Below, piece after piece: positions 49,874 to 57,961 of a DNA stretch of 64,000 nt. This DNA comes from Alphaproteobacteria bacterium (lineage in GTDB: Bacteria; Pseudomonadota; Alphaproteobacteria; Caulobacterales; Parvularculaceae). How positions within the stretch are numbered: the stretch's first letter is position 1; each line of letters starts with the position of its first letter. Location: assembly GCA_030426465.1 (NCBI GenBank), contig JAUHYK010000004.1, forward strand, positions 27,555-91,554, read 5' to 3'. A program made the position numbers and the translations under genes. A model generated the notes under the pieces. That model worked only from the letters and a program-made list of their open reading frames with translations, did not search any database and was not told where the DNA came from.

Positions 49874-50134
49874 TTACGCCCTGTTATCAAGCTGGGCGCG
49901 CACCGACCGCCGCCCCAGCAGCGTCGCCCGGTAAGGCCCGCCCTTGGAGGACGCGATGAGCCGCCGCCGCTTCAGCCGTTTGAAAACGGCGAGTGTGCAG
50001 TCCTCAAGGGTCCAGCCTTCACGGGTGGCGCAATTGATCGCGATGATTTTTCCGTTGTCGTCTTTCTCAACGAGAATGGCGCCGCCACGCGCCAGCGCAT
50101 GGAGCGTTCTCTGCTCCGCTTTCGAAATGTTCAT
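49874..50134 (-). CDS. YjhX family protein (UPF0386)
   Basis: An 86-residue protein. From the ATG at 50134 it reads [20 protein letters not shown] and later [16 protein letters not shown] and VRAQLDNR, matching E. coli YjhX (85 residues), which is annotated as a toxin family (YjhX_toxin). The upstream in-frame extension to 50221 begins TTG and is not conserved-looking. No antitoxin gene is recognisable beside it. A clear ribosome site is missing. Confidence 0.86.
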   Translation of the reverse strand: MNISKAEQRTLHALARGGAILVEKDDNGKIIAINCATREGWTLEDCTLAVFKRLKRRRLIASSKGGPYRATLLGRRSVRAQLDNRA

Positions 50135-50392
50135 GGAAAGGTCGTCCGAAGTTTTTACTAAACCGGGCGCGCGAAAGGGCGCCGCCATTTGGCGGGCAGC
50201 CGTTTCTTTTGCGCCGCTCAAAGCGGTTTAGCGGGTGACAATCTCGGACATAGTTCCTCTGATGCGGCGCATTCTAGCGTCGGCGCGGCGCAAGGCAAGA
50301 CCGCACTTTATCGATGGGCACGAAGCTGCGTCGCATGGACCCAAGTGAAAAGCCGTATATGGTTCGCGTCAAAGGTCAGTTGGAAGAACTCC

Positions 50393-51562
50393 ATGATTGG
50401 AATGAAGGGCGCTAAAGTTTTGAAACTGTTTTTTTGGCTCGTGTTGATTTTACTCCCCGCTCACATGGCGCACGCTCAATCTATTCGTGACGGCATCAGC
50501 TTTTACACCCTGGAAGAGGTGAGGACGGGGAAGGTTGAGAAATGCCCGTTAATTCCCGGTGAGATCGGCATGAAGATCTATCATCAAAAAAACGGGACGC
50601 CGCCTCTGTCCGAGGCTGAATATCGAACCCTCGCCGGAGACGCCGAGTTTTTTGCTCTTCAGGGCGATCATCAATTCTACAGCCGCAAGGTAAATGGCAT
50701 TGTCCCAATGATGGAGGCCTATGTCATCCTGCTGGGATATGACCTCACCGATCCCACGATCTACCAAAACCCGGACTTCATGGCGAAACTGCAAAGCTTC
50801 ACCCCCGACAAAATGCCGGGCGATATTCCTGTTCTCTGCGGCGATGGAGAAATTGAGAAAGCCAATGCCATCCGCGTTGCAAGAGAACGCGCGGAACGGG
50901 AAGCGGCGCAAGCTGAGTATGAAAAAAATTGCAAGCTGTGCAAATTACCTGGCGGGCGCTATTTGGAAGCTGTTTACGCTGGCGACTTTAACGCTCAGGA
51001 CAAGCTGGCCAAAAATTACCTCTACCAGGTCGCCGCCATGGGCGGCGGCGACGCCATGGCGATTGGCGTGTTGATCAACAGCCTTGGGGGACAGGGAAGT
51101 AATTTCACCTATCTGGAAGACGTCATCGGTTATTACATGCTGGCGACATCGCGCAAATGGAATGGCAATCCGAAATGCTACCCGTCGGGCGCCCATAAGG
51201 TGAAGTTCACAACAACCTATCCTGACCAGGTTTATGAAACGGTTGGCGGCGTTTATCTGGGCCGGGATGAGGGCTACACCAGAACAACGACTTATTCCGT
51301 CGCCCCCGTTCTGAAAAGCGCTTGCGATAAAATCTGTAATAAAAATGGCGGTATCCTGCTGACCACCCGACTGGCGCAAGGCTCCAGTGAAAAAATGGCG
51401 GCGCTGGAAGTTTATAAAGGCATCGACCAAATGCTAGCGCAGCATTCTTGCGACAGCGAGATTATAAAGCAGTTCGAGAATAACCTCGCCGCCTTGTGGG
51501 ACGAAGAAAAAAGCCAGCCTGCAAATGTGAGAAGAAATACGATTAGCGGCTACTTTGATTGA
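50393..51562 (+). CDS. Hypothetical exported protein
   Basis: A 389-residue protein I do not recognise. Start 50393 has GGAAG upstream and gives a signal peptide cleaved after AHAQ (about residue 29); a longer in-frame start would add an unlikely leader. The mature part has about ten cysteines, several in close pairs (CKLC, CDKICNK), implying disulfides in the periplasm or outside the cell, and helical segments between about 200 and 320. Base composition is lower in GC than the neighbours. It is divergent from the YjhX gene. Confidence 0.68.
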   Translation: MIGMKGAKVLKLFFWLVLILLPAHMAHAQSIRDGISFYTLEEVRTGKVEKCPLIPGEIGMKIYHQKNGTPPLSEAEYRTLAGDAEFFALQGDHQFYSRKVNGIVPMMEAYVILLGYDLTDPTIYQNPDFMAKLQSFTPDKMPGDIPVLCGDGEIEKANAIRVARERAEREAAQAEYEKNCKLCKLPGGRYLEAVYAGDFNAQDKLAKNYLYQVAAMGGGDAMAIGVLINSLGGQGSNFTYLEDVIGYYMLATSRKWNGNPKCYPSGAHKVKFTTTYPDQVYETVGGVYLGRDEGYTRTTTYSVAPVLKSACDKICNKNGGILLTTRLAQGSSEKMAALEVYKGIDQMLAQHSCDSEIIKQFENNLAALWDEEKSQPANVRRNTISGYFD

Positions 51563-51675
51563 ACAGCAGCGCGCAGCAACAAAGCACGGCCATGCGCGAC
51601 GTTTAAAAAAGCCTTCGCATAGGGAAATAATAAAGCGCTACGCCGGCATACGTTGCTAATGACAGGAGAGTGCAG

Positions 51676-52887
51676 ATGAGCGACCAACCGCGCGGACCGC
51701 TTTCGGGCGTACGCATTCTTGACCTGACGCGCGTTCTCGCCGGCCCTTATTGCACCACACTGTTGTGGGAGCTTGGCGCCGATGTGCTAAAAATCGAAAT
51801 GCCGGGCCATGGCGACGACACCCGCGCCTTTCCGCCCTTTCAGAACGGCGAAAGCGTCTATTTCGCCAGCATCAATCGCGGCAAGCGGTCGCTGGCGCTT
51901 GATCTCAAAAATGAAGAGGATCGAAAAGTCTTCGACGGCCTGCTGGAACGCGCTGACGTGCTCGTGGAAAATTTCCGCCCCGGAACCATGGAGCGTCTGG
52001 GCTATAGCTATGATGCGGTGAAAGAGAAGTTTCCCGACGTCATTTATGCGGCGATCTCCGGCTTCGGCGATACCGGCCCCTATCGCGACCTTCCCGCATA
52101 CGATCTTATCGTTCAGGCGCTGGGCGGGATGATTTCCATCAACGGCCCGGAAGGCTCCGGCGGCAATCGCCTCGGCATTTCCCTAGGCGACCTTGCTGCG
52201 GGAACATTCGCCGCGCTCGCCATCTCCTCAGCGCTTTATGAGCGCCGCGCATCGGGCCAGGGGCGGTTTATCGATATCGCCATGCTTGATGTGCAAACGA
52301 TGCTTCTCGAAAGCGCGCTGGTGCGCCAGTTCGCCACCGGCGAGTCACAAAAACCAACAGGCTCACGCCATCCGGTGATTACGCCGTTTGATGTCTTCCA
52401 GGCGAAGGACGGGCCGATCGCCGTCGCCTGCGCCAATGATCATCTTTTCAACGAACTTTGCGACGCTATTGGCGCCCCGGCGCTGAAAGACGATCCGCAT
52501 TACAATTCCCTGTTTGCACGCTATGCAAATCAGCCAGCGCTGAAAATCGAACTTGAAAAAGTGCTGGCCACGGACAGCGTTGCGGGCTGGCTCGAAAAAC
52601 TGCGCCCGCTCGGCATCCCCGTGGCGCCAATCCACACCATGGCCGACGTTGTCGAGGACCCGCAATTGAAAGCGCGCAATATGTTCGTCGAAGTCGACGA
52701 TGCGGAGATGGGCAAGCTGAAAATGTCTGGGAGCGCATTCAAGATTTCCGGCTATGAACAATCGCTGACGCGCCCGCCCGCGCCCAATCTCGATGAAGCC
52801 CGCGCAGATATCATGAAAGAGCTATCGCGGCCCCATGAAGAAAAACGCGAGCGCGTGAAGCAGGAGCCGAAGGAACAGCTTTGGTAG
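51676..52887 (+). CDS. CaiB/BaiF family CoA-transferase
   Basis: A 403-residue type III CoA transferase with an interlocked-dimer fold. SGVRILDLTRVLAGPYCT opens the domain, NFRPGTMERLGYSYD is typical, and the catalytic Asp is probably Asp143 in AYDLIVQALGG. Substrate is unknown; formyl-, carnitine- or methylmalonyl-type CoA acceptors occur in the family. AGGAGA precedes ATG 51676; GTG 51670 is an alternative. Confidence 0.9.
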   Translation: MSDQPRGPLSGVRILDLTRVLAGPYCTTLLWELGADVLKIEMPGHGDDTRAFPPFQNGESVYFASINRGKRSLALDLKNEEDRKVFDGLLERADVLVENFRPGTMERLGYSYDAVKEKFPDVIYAAISGFGDTGPYRDLPAYDLIVQALGGMISINGPEGSGGNRLGISLGDLAAGTFAALAISSALYERRASGQGRFIDIAMLDVQTMLLESALVRQFATGESQKPTGSRHPVITPFDVFQAKDGPIAVACANDHLFNELCDAIGAPALKDDPHYNSLFARYANQPALKIELEKVLATDSVAGWLEKLRPLGIPVAPIHTMADVVEDPQLKARNMFVEVDDAEMGKLKMSGSAFKISGYEQSLTRPPAPNLDEARADIMKELSRPHEEKRERVKQEPKEQLW

Positions 52888-52907
52888 CGCCAAAAGGCTT
52901 GAAACTT

Positions 52908-53423
52908 TTAGGCCGCGCTCTCCTGGACCGCCTGATGCATGATGCTTTCATAGACAGCACCCCGACGCGGCGTTTCAGGGCCTGCCGCATCGGCTTGATC
53001 GTACTTGTTCAAATAGGAAAGAAACTCCTCCAGCGCTTCGGTCGGGCCTCCGTAACGATGCGCCATAGTTATCTGGTCTTTTGTCGATTGAATTAGGTTG
53101 ACCGGCTTATTGGGGTCGAAGGGCGCGCCAGTCAGCTCCGCAAGGTGCGATTGAAACTCAGCGCCCCGCGTTCTCAACATTAGCATGTTTTTGTCGAATG
53201 CACGGCCGGCTTCAAACAATTCGTCTGTTAGCTCATCAATTTGCGCAGGCGTGATGTTTTGCAGATCGTATTTCGCGAACACTTCGGCATAGGGGTCGGT
53301 GGCGACGTTATCCGCCGCCTCTGCTGCCTGCGTTGCAAAGCCTGCGCCTTTGACGCTTTCCGCCTGTTGTTTCGATTGCGCCGCTGACACGCCGAAATAG
53401 GACGCGATACTGGAAACATGCAT
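52908..53423 (-). CDS. Hypothetical protein
   Basis: A 171-residue soluble protein starting HVSSIASYFG, with an Ala/Gln-rich region and a helical middle (DELTDELFEAGRAFDKN). No signal, no membrane segment and no family I recognise. The upstream in-frame ATG (six codons earlier) is a less likely start. It ends 20 bases after the convergent CoA-transferase stop. Confidence 0.5.
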   Translation of the reverse strand: MHVSSIASYFGVSAAQSKQQAESVKGAGFATQAAEAADNVATDPYAEVFAKYDLQNITPAQIDELTDELFEAGRAFDKNMLMLRTRGAEFQSHLAELTGAPFDPNKPVNLIQSTKDQITMAHRYGGPTEALEEFLSYLNKYDQADAAGPETPRRGAVYESIMHQAVQESAA

Positions 53424-53499
53424 TTGCCAAACCCCGGACACTGAATTGCATTTTTTTCAATCTACCGACCGGGATTTAAGAAAGCGTCTAGGATAAGGT

Positions 53500-53568
53500 T
53501 TACGGAATATAACTCGCGCCGCTGACTTCATACGCGGCGCCCGCCGCCGACGGACAGACGCCCGCCAT
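53500..53568 (-). pseudogene. Degenerate C-terminal tail of an SDR gene
   Basis: Read in one frame of the minus strand, this segment gives a short peptide ending CPSAAGAAYEVSGASYIP and a stop. It is 11 of 18 identical to the final CPSATGATFDVNGASYVR of the intact SDR at 56228-56971, and the DNA is alike over about 60 bases. Nothing upstream continues the SDR fold. It overlaps, in another frame, an unsupported 82-codon open frame (53457-53705). It therefore looks like the remnant of a second SDR copy in the same orientation. Confidence 0.65.
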
Positions 53569-53802
53569 TTTGGAGCCGGCCCCTCAAAAGCCTGTCCGAG
53601 ATTGCGGACAAGTCGCTCAAAGGTGAGTTTTCCGAACCCTTCTGGATGTAGCGGCGTCAGCATATGCAGCGCGTCCTCCGCGTCGTTGATCTGGGCGCGC
53701 GCCATCTGCTTCGCTGGAGCGTAACGCCTATAGACGCCTCACGCCTCGGCCACCCAGCCCTTCGGCCAATATAGCCCCTTGTCAAACAGTGATTTTTTCT
53801 AT

Positions 53803-53814
53803 ATTGTATACAGT
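53803..53814. promoter_or_regulatory. GntR-type operator abutting the regulator start
   Basis: ATTGTATACAGT differs by one base from the palindrome ATTGTATACAAT favoured by FadR-type GntR regulators. It ends at 53814, right before the ATG at 53815. A TTGTCA -35 at 53779-53784 with TATTGT or TATATT near 53800-53807 places the likely transcription start at or next to the ATG, so the mRNA may be leaderless. Binding would give autorepression. Confidence 0.6.
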
Positions 53815-54489
53815 ATGCAGCTAAAATCACCCCTCAGCCGCGCCAATCTGTCGGACATTGCCGCGAACGCCATTCGCGACCTCATTGTCGATGGCGACCT
53901 CGCTGCGGGGGAGCGCCTCAACGAGGTCCGGCTTTCGGAAAGGCTCGGAGTCAGCCGCACCCCCTTGCGCGAGGCCCTGAACCGCCTCGTCGCGGAAGGC
54001 GCGCTTATCGCCCGTCCGAAACTCGGCTACTCCGTGAAACCTCTGTGCCGCGAAGAGTTCGATCAGATTTACGATCTCCGCCCGATCCTCGATCCGGCCG
54101 CGCTAAAAGCAGCGGGATTTCCGTCTACTGAGCAACTGAAACGCCTGCGCAAGATCAACGCAAAACTGGCCTCGGCCCGCAACCCGGCCGCGGCCATCGA
54201 TCTTGATGATGAATGGCATGCCGCGCTGACCGAACATTGCCCTAACAAGGCGCTACTCGACATGATCGAGACAGTTACCCGGCGAACACGCCGCTATGAA
54301 ATCGCCTTGATGCGCGAAGCGCCGACGATCGGGCTCGCCACAACACATCATCAGGACGTTCTGGACGCCCTTGAGCAAGGCCGCCTCGATGACGCCTGCG
54401 CCGCGCTCAAAGAAAATCTCGAATATGGGAAAGCGCCGATCATGGCGTGGCTTGAAGCACGCCAGACCGAAGCAAGGAAAACCGCATGA
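53815..54489 (+). CDS. GntR family transcriptional regulator (FCD-type)
   Basis: A 224-residue regulator with an N-terminal winged helix (ANAIRDLIVDGDLAAGERLN and RLGVSRTPLREALNRLVAEG) and a C-terminal FCD ligand domain of six helices (DLDDEWHAALTEHCPNK, with metal-binding candidates). GntR-FCD proteins usually sense organic acids or sugars. It overlaps the serine hydrolase start by ATGA, so the hydrolase is in its operon and likely its target. The promoter appears leaderless. Confidence 0.9.
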   Translation: MQLKSPLSRANLSDIAANAIRDLIVDGDLAAGERLNEVRLSERLGVSRTPLREALNRLVAEGALIARPKLGYSVKPLCREEFDQIYDLRPILDPAALKAAGFPSTEQLKRLRKINAKLASARNPAAAIDLDDEWHAALTEHCPNKALLDMIETVTRRTRRYEIALMREAPTIGLATTHHQDVLDALEQGRLDDACAALKENLEYGKAPIMAWLEARQTEARKTA

Positions 54490-56231
54490 AATATATAATT
54501 TTGGCGACGGCATGCTTCGCCGCCGCACCCGTCTGCGCGCAATCGGCGTCCATGGCGGAGGTTGAAGGCCTCTGGAGCGCTCATCTCGATTTCGGTCCTG
54601 AAACTGAAGGCGATCTTACCATCAAAAGACAGGGCGACGACTGGACCGCAACCATCGCCGGGCAAACCGTGGCGGCGACAGAACTCTCCTTTACCTTTGA
54701 AGACGGCGACACATTTGACGGCGCCATCACGGCGGACGGCGCAATTGAGGGCTGGTGGACGCAGCCGCCGGGCTTTTGGGGGCAAGCCTATGCAACACCC
54801 CTTCGCTTAAGCGCGGACGGAAAAACCTGGCGCGGCGCGGCGACGCCGCTGGCGCAGACTTTCGATCTTTATCTGAAAATTTTCGAGAACGACGACGGCG
54901 CCTGGCGCGCCGCCTTTCGCAACCCGCAATACAATCTGAACGGCTGGGCCTCACAATTCGCGGCGACGCGCGCAGGCGAACAGATTTCCTTCTCCGCGAG
55001 AGACGGCGCGGTCAGCCAGGAGGCGACCTATGATGAGAAAGAAAACACGCTGACCCTTTCCTGGTCGCCCGCACCGGCGCCCGTGGTGATGACGCACGCT
55101 GCGCCCGGCGACGCCGCAGCCTTTTCGGCAAGGGAAACACAAGAATACCGCTACGCACGGCCGCAACAGACCGATGATGGCTGGGAAACGGCGCGCGCCC
55201 GAAAAGCGGGGATTGATGAAGACAAACTTGCCTCACTGATTGAGAGCATCATCGCGGCCGACCCCGCGTCCGCGCGGCCCCTGCTTATCCATTCATTGCT
55301 TGTCGCGAGGGACGGCAAGCTCGTTCTTGAGGAATATTTCTACGGTCATGACCGCAAGACGCCCCATGACATCCGTTCAGGAGGGAAAACATTCGCCTCT
55401 GTCCTACTTGGCGGATTGATGCATGAAGGGCTGGATATCGGGCCGCAAACCCGGTTGGTTGATCTTCTTGATACTGATGATCCGGGCCCGCGCAAGAGCG
55501 AAATCACGCTCGCGCATTTGCTGACACATACATCGGGGCTTGATTGCAACGACAATGAAGAAGACTCGCCCGGCAATGAAGGCAATCTGCAGAGCCAGAC
55601 GGAAGAACCAGACTGGGTCCGCTACGCCCTGAACCTCTCCATGGTTCACACGCCCGGCGAGCGCTACGCCTATTGCTCCGCCGGGATCAATCTCGCAGGC
55701 GGCGCGATCGCCGCCGCAGCCGGCGAAAGCGTGCCGGACCTCTTCGACCACCTCATCGCAAAACCGCTGCAATTCGGGCGTTATCACTGGAACCTGGCGC
55801 CCGATGGCGCAGGCTATCTCGGCGGCGGCGCCTATATCCTTCCGCGCGATCTGTTGAAACTCGGGCAGGCCTATCTCAATGGCGGCGTCTGGAACGGGCG
55901 GCGCATCGTCAGCGCCGACTGGGTTGCGCAATCAACCGCCGCCCATGTGGATATCAATGAAGAGACGACCGGCATGGACGCTGAGACCTTCGCGAACAAC
56001 GCCATTCGCGGCGCCGACGGCCTCGCTTGGCACCGCTATCCAATCCATATCGGCGAGCGCACCATCGAAGCCTACGAAGCGAACGGCAATGGCGGGCAGT
56101 ATCTGGTCGTGGTTCCCGATTATGACCTCACGGTCGTCATGACCGGCGGCAATTACCGTCAGGGCGCCATCTGGCTTCGCTGGCGCGACGAGATCATTGG
56201 CGAGCAAATCATCGGCGCCATTAAAGACTAG
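54486..56231 (+). CDS. Serine hydrolase (beta-lactamase fold), exported
   Basis: A 581-residue protein with a signal peptide cleaved near CAQS (residue 19), a beta-rich N-terminal region of about 220 residues and a C-terminal class C beta-lactamase/esterase domain with SGGK at 298-301. The second motif is in RYAYCSAGIN; the final motif is probably NGNGGQY. The substrate may be an ester or amide related to the GntR signal. Its start is coupled to the regulator by ATGA, and its stop interlocks with the SDR stop in CTAG. Confidence 0.85.
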   Translation: MKYIILATACFAAAPVCAQSASMAEVEGLWSAHLDFGPETEGDLTIKRQGDDWTATIAGQTVAATELSFTFEDGDTFDGAITADGAIEGWWTQPPGFWGQAYATPLRLSADGKTWRGAATPLAQTFDLYLKIFENDDGAWRAAFRNPQYNLNGWASQFAATRAGEQISFSARDGAVSQEATYDEKENTLTLSWSPAPAPVVMTHAAPGDAAAFSARETQEYRYARPQQTDDGWETARARKAGIDEDKLASLIESIIAADPASARPLLIHSLLVARDGKLVLEEYFYGHDRKTPHDIRSGGKTFASVLLGGLMHEGLDIGPQTRLVDLLDTDDPGPRKSEITLAHLLTHTSGLDCNDNEEDSPGNEGNLQSQTEEPDWVRYALNLSMVHTPGERYAYCSAGINLAGGAIAAAAGESVPDLFDHLIAKPLQFGRYHWNLAPDGAGYLGGGAYILPRDLLKLGQAYLNGGVWNGRRIVSADWVAQSTAAHVDINEETTGMDAETFANNAIRGADGLAWHRYPIHIGERTIEAYEANGNGGQYLVVVPDYDLTVVMTGGNYRQGAIWLRWRDEIIGEQIIGAIKD

Positions 56232-56971
56232 CGGACATAGCTCGCGCCATTCACATCAAACGTCGCGCCGGTCGCCGACGGGCAGGCGCCGGAAGCGCAA
56301 AACAAAATCATCTCGGCGACTTCCTCCGGCGAGGCGACGCGGCCCAGAGGAATATCCTTGATCGCGTTTTTGCGGTTCTCGATATCCTGCGGCGCCATGC
56401 GCGTTTCGACCCAGCCCGGCGCAATCGCGTAGAACAGGATATTCTCACCGGCCAGCGCGCGGGCGTAGGTTTTGGTCATGGCGAGGACAGCCCCTTTCGA
56501 GGCGGCATAAGCGGCGTGATCAGGCCCATCGCCGCGATGACCCGCCCGGCTCGCGACATTGACGACGATCCCGCCGCCATTCGCCCGAAAATGCTCTATG
56601 GCGGCGCGGCAGATATCGGCCGGCGCCTGGACATTCACCGCCATAGTCTGCGCCCAGCCGTCGGCCCACACCTCATCCTTTCCAGCCAGGGGAGTGGGAA
56701 TGTAAATCCCGGCATTGTTGACGACAGCGTCGAGCCGGCCCGCCGCCTTGATCGCGCCGGCCATCACGCGGCCCCCGGCCCCGGGAGCGGATAAATCCTC
56801 AAACAGCGCCTCTCCACCAGCGTCCCCCGCCGCCTGCTCCGCCGCGTCGCTAGGGGCCGAAGCGTGGAGCAAAACCCTAGCGCCCGCCTTGTGCGCCGCC
56901 TTCGCCGCCGCCGCGCCAATGCCCCGGGAGGCTCCTGTCACCAGCACCGTCTTGCCCGCCAAATCGCTCAT
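56228..56971 (-). CDS. SDR family oxidoreductase
   Basis: A 247-residue classical SDR. Cofactor motif TGASRGIG at 12-19, NNAG in VVNNAGIY, catalytic NVASRAG with Ser and AAYAASK with Tyr and Lys. C-terminus ends GASYVR, and its DNA is repeated in degenerate form at 53500-53568. GGAGG six bases before ATG 56971 supports this start; the longer open frame to 57562 runs across yebC and is rejected. Convergent with the exported serine hydrolase and upstream of yebC on the other strand. Confidence 0.93.
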   Translation of the reverse strand: MSDLAGKTVLVTGASRGIGAAAAKAAHKAGARVLLHASAPSDAAEQAAGDAGGEALFEDLSAPGAGGRVMAGAIKAAGRLDAVVNNAGIYIPTPLAGKDEVWADGWAQTMAVNVQAPADICRAAIEHFRANGGGIVVNVASRAGHRGDGPDHAAYAASKGAVLAMTKTYARALAGENILFYAIAPGWVETRMAPQDIENRKNAIKDIPLGRVASPEEVAEMILFCASGACPSATGATFDVNGASYVR

Positions 56972-57055
56972 AAATTCCTCCGCACTTGAATTTTCACACG
57001 TCCTCGGCATAACGGGCGGAAAATCAACCCCGAATTCAAGCATTATGAGGACCCC

Positions 57056-57799
57056 ATGGCAGGGCATAGCAAATGGGCGAACATTCAGCACCGCAAGGGG
57101 CGCCAGGACGCCAAGCGCTCCAAAATGTTCTCCAAATTGTCGAAAGAGATCACCGTCGCGGCGAAAATGGGTGCGGCGGACCCGGATTTTAATCCGCGTC
57201 TGCGCCTCGCCATTCAGGCGGCGAAAGCCCAGTCCATGCCAAAGGACAATATCGACCGGGCGATCAAGAAATCCACGGCGGATGAATCGAACTTTGAAGA
57301 GATCCGCTATGAGGGTTTCGGACCTGCCGGCGTCGGCATCATTGTCGAGGCGTTGACCGACAACCGCAACCGCGCGGCCAGCGACATTCGCGCGACCTTT
57401 TCTAAAAATGGCGGCAATATGGGCGAGACCGGTTCGGTCTCCTTCATGTTCGATCTTGTGGGTTATATCGAATATCCGGCGGAAAAAGGCTCGGAAGACG
57501 ACATGCTTGAGGCCGCGATCGAAGCGGGCGCGGAAGACGTTCAGTCCTCGGATGAAACCCATGAGATCTACTGCGCCTTCGATCAGCTCGCAGAAGTCAG
57601 CTCCAACCTTGAAGAAAAATTCGGCGAAGCCGCGTCCGTCAAACCGATGTGGCGCCCGCAGAACACAATCGACGTGGACGGCGACAAGGCCGCGACCCTG
57701 ATCAAACTGATCGACGCGCTGGAAGATAATGACGACGTCCAGAACGTCTACGCCAATTTCGAGATTTCCGACGAAGAGATGGAAAAGCTCGCGAGCTAA
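57056..57799 (+). CDS. yebC: YebC/PmpR (TACO1) family regulator
   Basis: A 247-residue protein starting [20 protein letters not shown], the classic YebC start, with [20 protein letters not shown] and [17 protein letters not shown] following. The family is described as a transcriptional regulator in bacteria, and as a translation factor relieving stalls at poly-proline in recent work, interacting functionally with EF-P-like systems. efp is only 2.5 kb downstream. The usual ruvC partner is not here. GAGGACCCC precedes the ATG. Confidence 0.94.
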   Translation: MAGHSKWANIQHRKGRQDAKRSKMFSKLSKEITVAAKMGAADPDFNPRLRLAIQAAKAQSMPKDNIDRAIKKSTADESNFEEIRYEGFGPAGVGIIVEALTDNRNRAASDIRATFSKNGGNMGETGSVSFMFDLVGYIEYPAEKGSEDDMLEAAIEAGAEDVQSSDETHEIYCAFDQLAEVSSNLEEKFGEAASVKPMWRPQNTIDVDGDKAATLIKLIDALEDNDDVQNVYANFEISDEEMEKLAS

Positions 57800-57961
57800 G
57801 GCGTTTTCTTTCCGTATGCTGAGACAAATCTGCGCGGCGGCGCTTGACCGCGCCGCGATTGCATTAAACTATCCCCCTCCTGAAGCTGTAGCTTAAGTCT
57901 TTTTGAAAGCTCCGGCGGCTATGTAAGAGCGTTATTAGCCGCAAAAGAGCCAGGGGATTGC

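Noticed and set aside
53457-53705. 82-codon minus-strand open frame
   Set aside because: The second half is arginine-rich and overlaps the SDR remnant in another frame. The first half looks mildly protein-like, but no family or partner supports it, so it was not listed as a gene.
56972-57562. N-terminal extension of the SDR open frame over yebC
   Set aside because: It is antisense to yebC, and the SDR Rossmann motif begins right after the ATG at 56971, which has a good ribosome site.
57833-57857. yebC terminator
   Set aside because: A 7-bp stem exists but no T-run follows; kept only as a note in the neighbouring gene entry.
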